Origin: Hybos culiciformis
Lineage: Eukaryota > Arthropoda > Insecta > Diptera > Hybotidae
NCBI GenBank assembly: GCA_964007475.1
Contig: OZ023275.1
Coordinates: 37,319,381-37,383,380 of the forward strand
DNA length: 64,000 nucleotides
Reading direction: 5' to 3'
Numbering within the stretch: the stretch's first letter is position 1; every line of letters starts with the position of its first letter. This document shows, one piece after another, positions 26,564 through 40,493 of this stretch. A model generated the notes under the pieces. It had not been told where the DNA came from, did not search any database, and saw only the letters and a program-made list of their open reading frames with translations. The position numbers were made by a program, and so were the translations under genes.

Positions 26564-29500
26564 TTTAACCCTGCCAACAATTTTCTACTCGAAAAATATA
26601 ATTTTTCCTTGCTATGACAAATAGCTATTTTTTAAAATCGTCATTGTCTAGTTCGATTTGAACTATATTTTTAGCTTTTAGCAAAAAATATCGCTGCCGC
26701 AACTTTATGTTTTTTCAGTGCATATATAAATTTACCATTAAAAAAAAATATTTTTTAAAATTTCAATTAATACCTTTTCAATTAGTTTAGTAAAAATTAA
26801 ATAAAATAAATTGTGAAAAATATGAAATAAATATTTTCCATTAAAAGGTATAAAAGAAACTGTTAACCGACAACGAACTAACTAGATTTTTCTAAAATAA
26901 TTCTCATAATTATACGAAAAAATTTTTCATACATTATGTATGTTTTTTTTAAATAAAAATCTATAAACCCTGCTATATATATTTGAAAAATTCTTTTAAA
27001 TGAAATGATTTTGCAAATATAACAAAAAACAAAAATTCATTCATTCCACAAACATTATATACATTTTATTATTTATATTGACACTACATTAATTTCTCGA
27101 AAATAAAATAATAATTTATTTCAAATTTCCAAATAATTTCAATTTAAAAAAAAAAATTATTATGTTTTTGACATTATAATGTAGCTACCTAACAACTGTG
27201 AAGGTTTAATAGAATATAAATTAAAATTTGTTCGATGAAAATAATACACCCCATACAGTCTCAATATTTGCAATCAGAAAATATTCATATACCTTACCTA
27301 CTACCTATGCCAAAAAGGAATAAAAAATTGAATATAATTTATTTTCAGCGTTAAATGAAATAAAATTATTATAATAAACTTTTCTAACGATCATTTGATG
27401 CCTACAATTATTTATCTACCAGTTTTGTTTTCTATTTTCGGGCAATAAATTAACTTCCTAATTAATAAACTTTTTAGCATTTTTCTTGTTACAGATACAG
27501 TCAGGAAATTGTATCCTTAGTTAAGAATAATTTAATAAGGTTATCTTTTTTTTCTTTTTCTGTTTTTTTTTTTTTTCTTGTCTTATGTCTTGTTTCTTGC
27601 CCAAAATATTAATATAATTTTATGTTCTCCAAGTGAAAAATAAAAAAATAAAAAATTTATGCTTAAACAAGCTTTCATATTATTATTATTTTTTTCTTAA
27701 CTTTTTGCCAGTATAGATATTGTATACTGTATATATATGTTGTGTAATTAAGAAGTTAGTAAAAATGTATTACTTATTTTATTTTTTTCTTGTAGTTTTT
27801 ATACTTAAATTGTTAAATATTTATACAACAAGATGTTAATTTAATTATACTTAACTATCTGCTTTCAAATTAAAAGTTATACGAAATTGACCTCATCAAT
27901 GTCAAAGTTCTTATTTTCATTTCCTGTTTTATGTTTATGTTGAGTGTAACTTTTACCATATAGAAATTTTCTTTTAATAATAAAGACTATAAAAAAAATT
28001 GTTATAAAATATAAGACAATTATTTCAATTTAATATGCATATATATGTTTAATACATACATAAATGTTTTTTATAGTTAAAAATATTGAAAATTTGGATA
28101 TATATTTGATAAATCTGTTTGACACGAATATTACAATATATATTGTATACGAACTTATTTGATGGAAATTGTAAATTCACCGAAAATATAAGATTTTATT
28201 GTATAGTTAAGTTTGCCGACTCTACTATGTTTTATTTAATACTGGTGATTATTATCAAATGAATTATCCGAAAAAAAGAAGATTAAAGAACTTGAATTTT
28301 AATCTATTTTGCTATTGTGAGTAAAGTTGTAATTTGTTAAAAAAAACAAATCTATACATTTACCATATGATTTGTAAAACCTTTGTCAACTACAGCATAC
28401 AGTACAAATAAATATATTGCGAAAAATATTTCAATCTTCTCGAGAGTTAGTGTTTATTTTTACTGTGTTTTAGTACATTTGGGATAAGTCAAATTCAGAA
28501 TAATGTAAAAATATCCTCAAAATTGTACAAAATTCAATAGTGTATACTTAATAGAATTCTTAACGATCTTAGTTGAAGGGATTGATAGAAAGCAAACTAT
28601 GCAACTAATGGTTGGTAAAGAATCAGTGAAAGTTTATCTATTCGAATTATAGTTTCAATATAAATTTCTAGTTGTATCATAAATATCAAAATGATTTATT
28701 GAAAACTTTAATATTGTTACAATATTTTTACCCAGTTTTTGTTATTATTATTATTATTATAATTCTAACAATAATAAAAAAAAATCAATTTTATTATTAC
28801 ATTGAATGCCTATTAGTAAGGTAATAATGTAAAGTGCCGGTACTAAAAAGTATTAAATCGATGAAAGTCAATTCAATAATACACGAAATATAAAATAAAA
28901 AAAAATATATATATGTATAGAACATTACATAAATATTATATGTATATTCATTGTATACAATGAAATAAATCAGGAATGAAAAAAGAAAATTATTATCGAA
29001 AGGTAAACAGATAAATTGGATTCATAAATTGGTAGAACACCGTTGTGGGCATAATAAAATAAGAAAAAAAAAATTGTATTTTTCTTTTTGCTTCCTTTCA
29101 TATACAAAATTCTTATAATACCCAAACGTTAAGCTATTCCATCATTAAAAATATACAAAAAAATAAAAAAAAAAGGCAACTGCAGTAATATTTTAAGTGA
29201 ATTGTAAATAACATATACAAAATATATAATATATATAACATTTATGTATTTTTTTTTCGTAACATTTTCCTGATATTTATTAAGTATAATGTTATATACT
29301 TTTCAAGCATTCACTTGGAACAGAAAATATTAAAGAAATAATATTTGATGTTAAATTGAAAAATGAATTGAATATTGTAATTTACAATAAAAAAATAAAA
29401 TAAAATTATGAAATTGTGGATTTACAATTTCATTAGTTTATATCTTTTTAATATATTTATCCTGTAAGAGAAATCACACTGTCCTTAATTCAAGCTCTAC

Positions 29501-30836
29501 TAATTTATATTCCATTAATGATTGTTTATAATTTATGTTATTTGAGTAAACTATTATTTTGCGAATGCGGGTACGATTTACGGAAAGTTTCTTTAAAATA
29601 AATTTCTTCTCTCTCTCTTACTCCACGACAAACAAATTTATAATTTCGTCATCCTAGCATTATCTTTATAAATGTATTTCGAAATGTTTTTTGATCAATT
29701 TTTTTTTTTTTTTAAATCATATAATCATATTCTTAGTATAATTTCAAAACTTGGAAGCCTAAAATTTTTATTTTCTTTGGTTAACATAAGAATTGACTGA
29801 ATTCTATAACCAAGATTTAATTTCTAAAGAATTGAAAATTATATAAGAAAATAAATATGTAACTGGGATACCTAATATTTATATAATCTTCTATGTTGAA
29901 TAGAATCAAAATCAACATACTTTCTATATATTATATACCTGTGTTATTTTAGGTTAACAATAAGATATTGTTATTTTTCAAGAAGGTATACTACACTCTT
30001 GTACTCAATGTAGGCAATTCAAATATGAATTTACATTAAGAATGTATGAATAAATCAGCATTAAAGTGTCTCAGATTGTATATATGTGTATATTTTTTTT
30101 AAAGGTTTTATTCATATCATGTTGTGAAAATATGCTAAAAAAATATATTATACATATATGTTTGTACATAATATTTTTAAATTTATTAACGAAGAAGCAA
30201 CAATATGTAAATTGTATTCGTTATCAACAAAGGATAATTTTATTTTTATTTTATTTTTTTTTTTTTGCTTTCATATACATTTAAAATGGATAACCATGAG
30301 ACTTTGAATGAATTTTAAAATAGTAGGGCAGAGAGAGAATATATACAATTTAATTTTTTTTAATTTTTTTTTTTTAACTTTTTTAACTTTAAAGATACAC
30401 ATCTAAACAGAAAATTTTTTTTAAGTTGTAAAAATATAACTATAATATTAAAAAAATTAGGATAGAGTTTTCTCCCTTCTACATTTATATACATAAATAA
30501 TGTAAAAAGTTTTGCCAAAAGTTTTTAAAAAAAAAATTTATTTATTTTAATAATCTTTTTCAAGTTTTCAACTTTAATAATTATTTGTTTTTTTTTTCTG
30601 CTCACCATATTTCGAGTTATTCAAAGTAATTAGAATAATAACTTGAAAGTTACATTCATTGAAAGGAATTAGAAAAAAGTAACTAGGTAAATATAAATTA
30701 TACTTGAAAACTAATTTAAATTTATGAAACTGATAATAAGCATAATGATTCTGTGAACTTGATTAAAAAACTTTTTCTCATACGACTTTAAAAATTAATA
30801 AAAATTACAAATTGGTCATAAAATTAAAAAAACACT
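26564..30836. other. Intergenic, low complexity
   Basis: Contains the (TTA)n run at 28742 and T-rich blocks at 27547-27580 and 30350-30380. No gene, RNA or mobile element recognised. Confidence 0.55.
28742..28760 (+). repeat. (TTA)n microsatellite
   Basis: Six uninterrupted TTA-type triplets. Similar short trinucleotide runs occur near 15705, 17498 and 19650. Confidence 0.85.
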
Positions 30837-30959
30837 CAATTGACTTGACTTCATGCCACTTTTGTAAAGTGTCGTAACGTAAATTGATTTTATGTTCTTT
30901 TTACAAAGTCTTATAACGTCAATTGACTATAAGTCGTTTTATTCTGCTGACGTTATGAC
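30837..30959. repeat. Degenerate tandem repeat, about 40-44 bp unit, 3 copies
   Basis: Units start with an (A/C)AATTGA motif at 30837, 30881 and 30920. The first two end in TAACGT and the third ends in the related GACGTTATGAC; all carry a GTAAAGTG/ACAAAGTC-like or T-rich middle. Copies are well diverged. Confidence 0.45.
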
Positions 30960-32730
30960 ATCCCTTCCATTTATTGATCTGAATTCCTATAAATGTAATT
31001 AGACCAGTACCAAACATCACCTTTATGTCTCATACTAATCAAAATTAGAATTTAATATGCCCTTTAAATATTCTTCATAATATGACATTTAATTTTTATA
31101 TTCAAAATCATGGATAATGTCTTATAATTTGTTATAATTTAATTTTGTTTTGCTATAAACAAATTCATGATTAATTACATTAAATGAAATCTAATTAATT
31201 CCAAATGTGAGGTACCTAATTCTCAAAAGAGAACAAAAAAAAAAGAAATATTTTTTTTTTTTTTGTATTTAATTTGATAAATTATTTTGAACATAATATT
31301 CCATTGTATATGCAGGTGTCATTAATTCTTTCTTTTGTGTGACAGATGAACAGAATTTTTTTTTTTTTTTGCGAAAATAAAAATGAGATTAAAATTTATT
31401 TTTTTTAAGGATTTAATAATCCTTGAAAGTCCGTACAATCATATTAAAATTTTTATTTTCATAATATTTATTTTTAATTAATTCTTTTTGTTAATTTTAT
31501 TATTCTCATTAATTAAAATTGAATTTCATTTGAAAACAATTTTTTTTTATAAATTATTCTTTTTGAATTTCATCCTGTTTTTATATATTTTATAAAAAAA
31601 ATTCTTCAGAACCACAATCTGTTATATTTAAATTCCTAATAAAATAAGTACAATAATTTGATAATAATCATGTAAAAATATATTCCTGAAGGATGTCTCA
31701 AATACTCACTTTGAGGTTTTTTAATAAATAATAGAATTTTTTTCAGCTCGAAAAAATTTGAAAATGATTTCTGGCATATGACGACCACGGTTGTTCTTTC
31801 GTAAGTTCTATCTATCTGAAAACTCCCTTTATTAGAATATTCCTCCTTGCTCCAATTAATCTAACTTTGAGTAGTCCTAAGGAGTGTCTATACCTTAAAG
31901 AGTTTATTTTATATTAATCTGTATAAAAATGAAATAATTTGATTTCTATAAGTAAATAGTAGTTAATATTTAAGCGTTGGTTTTTAAAAAGAAAAATTTT
32001 CTCAGAAATCTTTCTAGTATAATTGAAATAAACAGGCTTCAATGTAATATACTCGTATTTCGTATATACATGCATCTACGTATATATTATTCATAAATTC
32101 ACTGGAATTGAAGAATGTGTAATAATTTTGATACTCTTGTGTTGAATAAAATTCAAAAGAAATATGTAATATGTACATATTTATTATGATTTCTCATCTC
32201 AAGCATTCAATAATAATTCTGGAAAATTTTTGATATTTTGTACATGTGAATTTTCAGCATTAAAAAAAATAAAATCAATAAACTCTTTAATATTAAAACT
32301 GTTTTTATAAGCATTCTTAAAAAAAAAAAAGTTAAAATTTTTTTCCTTTAATAGCATCAAATAAATAATTTGGTACACCTACCAATAAAGTGACAAAATT
32401 TATTAATATATGCTTCAAAAATTTGATATAAAAGTGAAGTTCATTATTCAAAGAAATATTTGTGGGTTGGGAAAGAAAAAAAAAAAAAGGTCAAGCCACC
32501 TACAATAATAATTTGAGGCAATTTTTTTTTTTGCAACCAAAGATGTGAGAAAATTATAAAATATTCATTTTGGTTTGACAGGAAAAGAAACAAGGAAGTC
32601 TCGAGAAATTTTGTTTTTAATTTCAAATTTTAGATGTTTTATTTTTTTGGTTCGTAACTTGTTGGAAGAGAAAACTAGAGTCGAAGATCTCAATATCAGA
32701 ATAAAAATACTTAATTAATCTTTTTTGAGT
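30960..32730. other. Intergenic, no feature recognised
   Basis: T/A homopolymer runs near 31250 and 31355. A less AT-rich patch at 31770-31880 has no identifiable content. Confidence 0.55.
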
Positions 32731-33220
32731 CAAGGCACCAGGGATGCCAACCGGGGGTGTTTTACCCTGGAGTTTCTAGTTTTTCAACTAAAACTCCAGT
32801 CTCCAGGTTTTTTAAAATTTTACCAGTTTTTATCAAAATTAATAATTTAAAGTAAAATAGAAATTCACATTAGCCATTCACCAGTAGATGGCATTTTAAT
32901 TTGTAATTCATTAAGCTATAGTATCATTTGTTCCAAAACAAAGTAATTATATAACTTTAAAAATAATTGATCTCATTAATTTCAAACCTATCATCTTTTT
33001 CTAATTTCAATTATTATGTATTTTTATTTATTGTTTTTATTTTATATCAGTTTTTATAAAGTTTAATTCTAATTTGAATAATTTTTTATGTTTCGTTTGT
33101 TTATGTTAATAATAATGTAATTTATGCTTTATTATTTTTTCTATTGTTCTATCTACATTTTTTTTCTTTTTCAACTCTCCAGTTTTTCCCCGGTCAAGAG
33201 TTAGCAACTCTGAAAGCCAC
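32731..33220. mobile_element. Old hAT-like MITE, 474 bp
   Basis: The left end CAGGGATGCCAAC (32739) and right end GTTAGCAACTCTG (to 33212) are imperfect inverted repeats of the CAGGGTTGCCA type seen in hAT elements. Flanking octamers CAAGGCAC and AAAGCCAC match at 6 of 8. Subterminal ACTCCAG/CTGGAG motifs occur at both sides. No coding capacity. Confidence 0.55.
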
Positions 33221-36200
33221 AAAAATATTAAAATGACTTCAAATATTTAGTAAAATTACACTGTTGTTTTCTTTTTTTTCATTCCTAATTCATAAATAAC
33301 CGCAGCAAAGAAAATGTATATGAAACACAATATGTATTCTATTTTATGTTGTTTTTCACAACTTTGTCAAATATTATATATATACATACAACAAGTACAT
33401 TTTGACTCTATATTATTTATTTTCAATCTACGTTGTCACCTTTTTTCCACAAAAAAAATTTACAGGGTGTTAAAGATTTCAAATTTTATTAGGAAGATAA
33501 AGTGTGTATGAAGACAGCAATAAACTTAAAAAAATATTACCGCAGATGTAGTGCCCAATATTTTTTTTTTCTATAAATATTTCAATCAATATTTTTTTTT
33601 CATTGAACTCTATAAAATAAATTTATGTTTTTATTTATATTCTTTCTCTCAAAAAGTTTCAATGATTTTAAAACTGAAAAAAGTATTTGCAAAAAAAAAA
33701 AAAAAACTTTTTTAAATTCAATTTTCTGCTCTGAAATGAGAAAATATATAAAAAAAAAAAAACTTATGTGATAATGAGATTAAATAAGGACGAAAAAAAA
33801 GAAAGAATTTCCAATAAATCTGAATGGAAAACAGTATATAAGACTCTTAAAAACCTAAAATTGTTTAATTAACGAAAATGTTATTGAAACTTTGAAAAAC
33901 TTTTTTAAAAGAAAAACTTAAAAGAAAATTTGATATTTATTTTATTTTTTTTTTGCTATATAGAGAAGAAACAAAAAAGAAGGCATTAATTAATATTGTG
34001 TTCGAAAGTTTATAATCCTTAGGGCAATCAATCAATTCTTTGGCATAATTTTATAAAGAATGTATGTATATACTTTTGGTTTGACCTATAACTATAAAAG
34101 GCCAAATAAATTATTTAAGCTTTTTTATTATGTTTTCTTTAATTATTTAAAAGTTATTTTAAATTCTGTATTAAAAATCATAAAAATTTATTTCGAAATT
34201 TTTCTTCTCAATAGTTTCAAAGTATATATATTGTTAGGAAGGATATATAATTAATTATTTTCTAATCTCAACTATTTGCTTTTCTGAAGCGATCTTTTGC
34301 GAAATGAGTCTTACTCATCTTGTTAATATCTCAAATATTTTATGTAAATGACAAATTATTTAAAGATTATCTAGTTTCTTAATATGAACTTCAGTTAATA
34401 ATTATCACCGATTTGGAAATAAATTCCCATCTTCCTAATAAAATAATTTCCTTCTATTTCTCCAAATTAATTCTTTCCTCATAATAATGTTTAATACGAT
34501 TTTTGTACATCAAACGAAAAAAAAAAAGAAAAGTGTTTCGTTTTGGCATCTTGAAGACCTCTACCTACAGCATCAAAAAATAAAAAAAAAATTATTATTT
34601 TTTATATTTATCACGAACGAAAAAATAAAAAAAAATAAAAATACCAATGTGATGTAAGATGAATAGCAGGGTGTCCAGAAAAATAAATGGTATAATTTAA
34701 TCTTTTTTCTTTTTCCTCTTTTTTCTTTTTAAAAATGTTAAAATATTAAACTAAAGATTTATTTTATGGTAAAACAAAAAATAAAAAAAATAAAAAATAA
34801 AAATTTAAACGAAAATGTAGAGGAAAAGAAAAGCTTTGTGACATGCACACTGTGAACTTTAAGATTTATTATGATGTTATTTCATCTGTCATAAATGTAT
34901 ATTCATTCATTCATTTTAATTTAAAATGAAAATCTTAATATCCACTTAGTGGCACTGAAATTAAATATGAAAAATAAAAATAAATATTTAATATTAAAAA
35001 AAAAAATAATAAAAAAAATAACCATAGCCCACAATCACTTTTATCAAATTATATTATGTTCGTATATTATTTTAAAAAATATTTTTAATAATAATGTTAA
35101 TAATTAATGTACCCATCAAGATCCGGATTGTAGTAATTATTTTTATATTTAAGTAATTTAAGTTTTTAATTTTTTATTGTAAGTATTATTATTCGATTAT
35201 AGTAGTAATAAAGCAATGCTAAATTTTATGTTAAAACGAATATTTGTGAAACTTGCAATTTCAATATTTATTACATTCAAAATAAAAAGCTAACGATAAT
35301 TTCAATAATCCAATTTGCTGATTCAATTTTTATTGGATTTTACAACAAATTTTGAAAATTTATTGTAAGTGAATTGAAATCATTTCGTAAACTATTTTAA
35401 ATTAGATTTTCATTTTCAAATAAAAAATTATTCGTATTTTATTCCAGTAAGAAAAAAAACATGTACAACAACCTTGCGTTCACTTCATTTTTTAAAAAAG
35501 AATTTCTACATAGTATCTTTATATTATACTCTTTTCAGATTGTTTGTTCATATTTTTGGATTCATTCGCTTCAGTGAAGAATTCATAATACTGTCGTCTA
35601 ATGAATTTTATTTTATATATATTTATGGTTATTCTCAATTTTGTTGGCCTAGACAGAATAAACTTTAAATTTTATTTAAAAAGAAGAATTTTTGTTTTTT
35701 GTATCTTCAATGATTTTGTTTAAAAATCTTTATATCTTTACCTCATAATTTCTCGTTTTTAAATTTCAATCAGAAAAATTTTATTTAATATCAATAAAAT
35801 TTTCATTTAATTTTTTTTTTTTTCAAAGGTTTTATTAATTTATTATATATATTATATACTAGTATGTACAATTGACATCAGGCAAATTTATAAAACAATC
35901 CTGTTCACATCAATTTTTTTACAATTTATATCGTGAATATATATTATATATATATGTATAATAATATTAAATTCTTTATGATTTCCAGAAAAAAAAAAAT
36001 TTTTTTTTTTTTTTTTTATATTCTACTTTTTTATTTAATTTTTTTTTTTTGTAAATTTTCTGTAGTATTTCTCTTCTATCTATAAGTGAATATATATTTG
36101 TATCTTATTACAGTATAGAATTTGTATGTACAGTATTTTAAGTTAGATTGGTATGTGAAGGGGAATATTTTAAATAGAATTAATTTTTTATTGTTATATG

Positions 36201-39200
36201 TCAACATTTTGACTAGACGACTTTCTTATTTATACTTATGAATAATATAATTTAATATTCTAACCATAACAGTGTATGTATTAGAAAAATCTTTAAACCT
36301 TTTCTCTAGCTATCTTTTATATTCTGAACCTAAAAGTTTCAAAAATTATTACATGATAAAACTACGAACTGAATAATTTCAAATAGAACAACTAAATAGA
36401 GCAAAATTATAAAGATCTTATTGCCTACGCCAATAGTCATGTAAACCAATTTCAATATAGCATCTTATACTTTTTATTGAATCAGCATAAGATATAGAAC
36501 TGTGTATATGCGACTTATTTATATGTATGATTAATTTATGAGTAAAATTTCACAATTTTTGGAATTGTACACAAGTAAGACATTTTGCGTACACTTTACG
36601 TGATTGATTTCTTTCGATATAAGTTAAAATACATATAAACAAATTCAGAATCAGAAATTTTTTTATTCTAAGATTTTGAATGAAACGTGAAAAAAAATGT
36701 AACTTGTACATCTTCACTTTTTAAGTAAATATAGATTGATTTTTAACACTTTTGTACTTAAATTTGCCAGTAAATATTTTATGACCCCATTTTTGTACTT
36801 TTTTTTTATTTTAATATCCTTCATTGTTTGAAAGCTTTTATAGTAATTGAAAATTCTACTTGAAAGAATAGAAGTAAATAAAATGAAACTTTCTTTTAAG
36901 TTTAACATTTATTGATTACAAACATATGTATATAATACTACAAATAAAAATATAAATATAAATATAATACATAATTTATATATATTATATTTTCAATATT
37001 TAATAACATAACTGGCATTTTGTTCGTTTTTATTTTTTGTGTTCCTTTTTAGATTTTCCATTTTTATATTTTCCTATATTTTTTTATATATTTGATTTAA
37101 AGTAGGTATATAGATTTTCAAACAAAAATCTGTTTAAACTTTTTATCAATCATGATGGAAATATTTTGGTAATCCTTTTAGATCAATTTTCCATTTAACT
37201 TTCTATAGGAATGTTTTCCATATTTAGAAGTTGTACAAAAAAATTCGAACATTTTACTTATAATTGCAATATTAAGCATCCCGAGGAGCACTAACAATTT
37301 AATATGAAAAAAAGGCTGGTACTGGAGTTTAACGTTTCAAGTTCACAACCCAAACTCATGCTCATATCCTTCAAAGTACAAAATAAAAAATAAAAAATGT
37401 AGAAAAAATTATCTTCCTTCAAGTTTTCAGGCCTATAAATTTTATATCTTAATGAGTACATCTCATAATATTGTAATTAGTTTATTTTTATAATATTTAA
37501 TAAATTATATTTGAGTTTAACAATTTCCAAATATGAGCAATATTCATTTGTTATATACAAAAATGAAATGTTTTCTTAAAAAAAAAAAAAATTACATGTA
37601 AATAATTTTATATCAAATAGTCAGCAATTTTTTATTACAGTCTTTAGTACATTTAAGAGATTTGTTATTTGTTTTTCATCTTATTTCTAATATAGATTTA
37701 TAAGGTTGTCACTAAGGGTCATATTATTTATTATTCATTTTTCAATCTAAACTTGACCAAAAATTGTACCTTTCATCCCTTGAATAATAAATTATATTGC
37801 TAGGTATCAAAATTTAATATTAACAGGATTCATTAGAAATAGGTATAGGTAATCAATAAAAAAATATCTCTAGATAGTACAAAAAAAATTTATCATGTTT
37901 TGCAATGACAAATCTCAATTTCATATTATTCACATTAGTTAAAACAGAAAATTTATATATTAGCGGTATATTAGAATTTTATTTATTCAAACCTTGTTAA
38001 CATATGCCAAAAACTTCTTATATATTTTTCTATCAAATTAAATAAGTCATTTTTGTTTTAATTTTCAGTTTTTGATTTGGGACTGCTTTTGTAAACAGTG
38101 AATTTTAAGTATCTGGATAACAGAGAGCAGATGGCAAAATTATTGAAATATTGAGTTGATATAAAAAATTACTTAAGAAAAAATAAATATAACAAAAAAA
38201 CCCAATATTTTTCTTTTACACTTGTCAATTAAAAGTGGATGCCCGATTTTTTATCAAAATCTTTTTGAACAAAACTTTATTGAGGAAACTTAATGAACTG
38301 TTTTTCACGAGAAAATATATCTATATATGTATTTTTTATGCTTATTTTTCTTTTATACAATAATAACAATAAATAAAAAAAGCAAAATCATATTTTCTTA
38401 TTTATTTTTATGTAAAGGATCGAAATCTAAAAAGCTTTTTATTTCCTTAAAATTTGACTTAAAGTGTAAGATTTTCCTCTTATTATTTTTTTTTTTTTTT
38501 TATTATTATTATGCGAGTCTCATTTTGGTTTGATATTTTTGAAGATAAAAAGATATTTTTTTATAAATAAAAAAAAAAAAATCGTACATTTATATGTATA
38601 TATACTTATAGTACCTATATATATTTTATTTCGTACCATAAAAAAATTACAGATCTAAAAAATACTTTATTGAGCTAGAAAATTGTAATTTTATCACTTG
38701 AAATTTTTTTTTTTAAATTAAGTTTTAATGTATTTTGGACAGGATTTTCCCTTTATGATCCCAAAGGAAACTGGGGCAATATAAATTGTTTTTCTAAAGT
38801 TGTTGCCACTTTTTAGCCCTAGGTGTTATCTTAGCCGAATTGAAAGTCAATTTAAAGTTTATGCTATATATAATATATTCTTTTTAAAATTTTATTCACT
38901 TTTCTTAAGTTTTTATAAAAAATTTTCTCATTTAACAGGACCCTCGACTCAACTATATTAAGATTAAAAAATTTTTATATTTTTTTTTAATTTGAGGAAA
39001 AATTTAGGTTCTTTGTATTTTTAGATATTTACCAGAAATGCAATTGAAACGGCATTTTATCATTTTGAAGTTTTGCACTTTGATGAAATAAAAAGTGTCG
39101 AAAAACAGGATTTAAAAAGGAAAACATTGTGTTAATAATTTCAAAATTGTATGTATGTAAGTATGTACCTATAGGCTTATTATTTTTTTTTTTTTACCAT

Positions 39201-40075
39201 ATCTTTGGGCTAAAAAATGTTTTTCCTTATCAAAAAAAAAAAAAAACAAATGATCCAAAACCTTATTTTATTATTTAATAAGAATTGATTAAATATATTA
39301 AATTTATAAATAATATTATTAAAAACAAAATTGAATTAAATAAGTTATGGTTTGCTAAAAAAGCATTGTTGCCTATAAATATTTCCCTCGAATGATTGAT
39401 CATTTTAAATATAATATATTGTTTCGTTTTAGGTTCAAAAAAAATTTACTTTAAGGATTAAACATTAATCCTATTATATAGCAGTAATTTAAATTTTATG
39501 CAAACATTTTAGTTGTCATTTTCATATTTCTAACATCATAAATAATATTCTACTATAATATTATGAAAATTATTATGTTGTTTTTGATAACCGCAATCAG
39601 CTTAGGGCGATATTCTCGGTTAGAAAAATGACAAAAAATTATTATTGTCTAAATAAAAATAATATTAGAAATCAGAAAATTTTAAAATAATAAATTCAAG
39701 TTCAAGGATAAAAGGATTTAAAAAAGAAAATATTTTCAATAATGAATTTCAAAAAAAAATTTATGTTTTTATAACAACATAAGTTTGTGTTTTAAGTAAG
39801 TATATTAAAAAAAAAAACCCACGTAAATAGGGATACTCATATGTATAAAATAATTTTTCTTAAAGAAGAATAAATTATCCAAAAATCTATACTTTTAAAA
39901 ACCCCATAAAAATAATTTGCAATATTAATTTACGCAAAAAAATATTGCTTATTTGTAGAGCTGAAGATAGTTTTTAATGCTTATAAAATTTAAATTTATA
40001 ACCACTTCAATTTATATTTTATTCTATTTATTAACAAGATCTCGTACTAAATTATTATAATTCATTGGGTTTATA
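33221..40075. other. Intergenic, low complexity
   Basis: A-rich runs at 33690-33770 and 34570-34800, T-rich at 36000-36050, and a short (AAATAT)n run near 36948-36967. Solitary CAGGGTGT motifs near 33464 and 34671 resemble transposon ends but have no partner. Open frames are short and composition-driven. Confidence 0.55.
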
Positions 40076-40493
40076 ATGCCTTGAGCACAGCCAATACCGC
40101 AAAGCAATTTTTGAAGGAATGTTCCGGAAACCTGTTCACAGCTAATTTTACATGAAAGCAACTGCAAACAACTGCTTTTGTTTTTTTTATAATATGATTG
40201 TGACAGAAAAATGCCGCAAAACCAAAATTCGATGCAAAACAAACGCTGTGAAAAAGAAACAAAAAAAATATTTTGTGATGTAGTCAATTCTTTCTGGAGC
40301 AAAAAAAAAAAATAAATTCAGTTTTCTAATTAATTATGAAATAATTTTAAGAAATTCTTTTTACAAAAAATCAATAAAATTAATATCTTGCGCTTTTTAT
40401 AATTCTTATTTAAATTAATTAAGAAATAACGCAGAAAATCGGTTTTTACGGTAGCTCTGAATTGCTTTGCGGTATTAGCTGTGCTCAAGGCAT
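40076..40493. mobile_element. TIR element, about 420 bp
   Basis: The left arm ATGCCTTGAGCACAGCCAAT, then ACCGCAAAGCAATT, is repeated as its complement at the right end (40455-40493) with one mismatch over about 36 bp. The reading frames on the minus strand at 40024-40302 run through this arm and show no recognisable protein. No clear target duplication; superfamily unknown. Confidence 0.7.

Noticed and set aside
33464..33476. ACAGGGTGTTAAA as a transposon terminus
   Set aside because: No inverted partner or flanking duplication found nearby.
40024..40302. 92-codon open frame on the minus strand
   Set aside because: It runs through the arm of the TIR element at 40076 and into its unique middle; the product is Cys/Phe-rich with no family resemblance, so it is treated as incidental.
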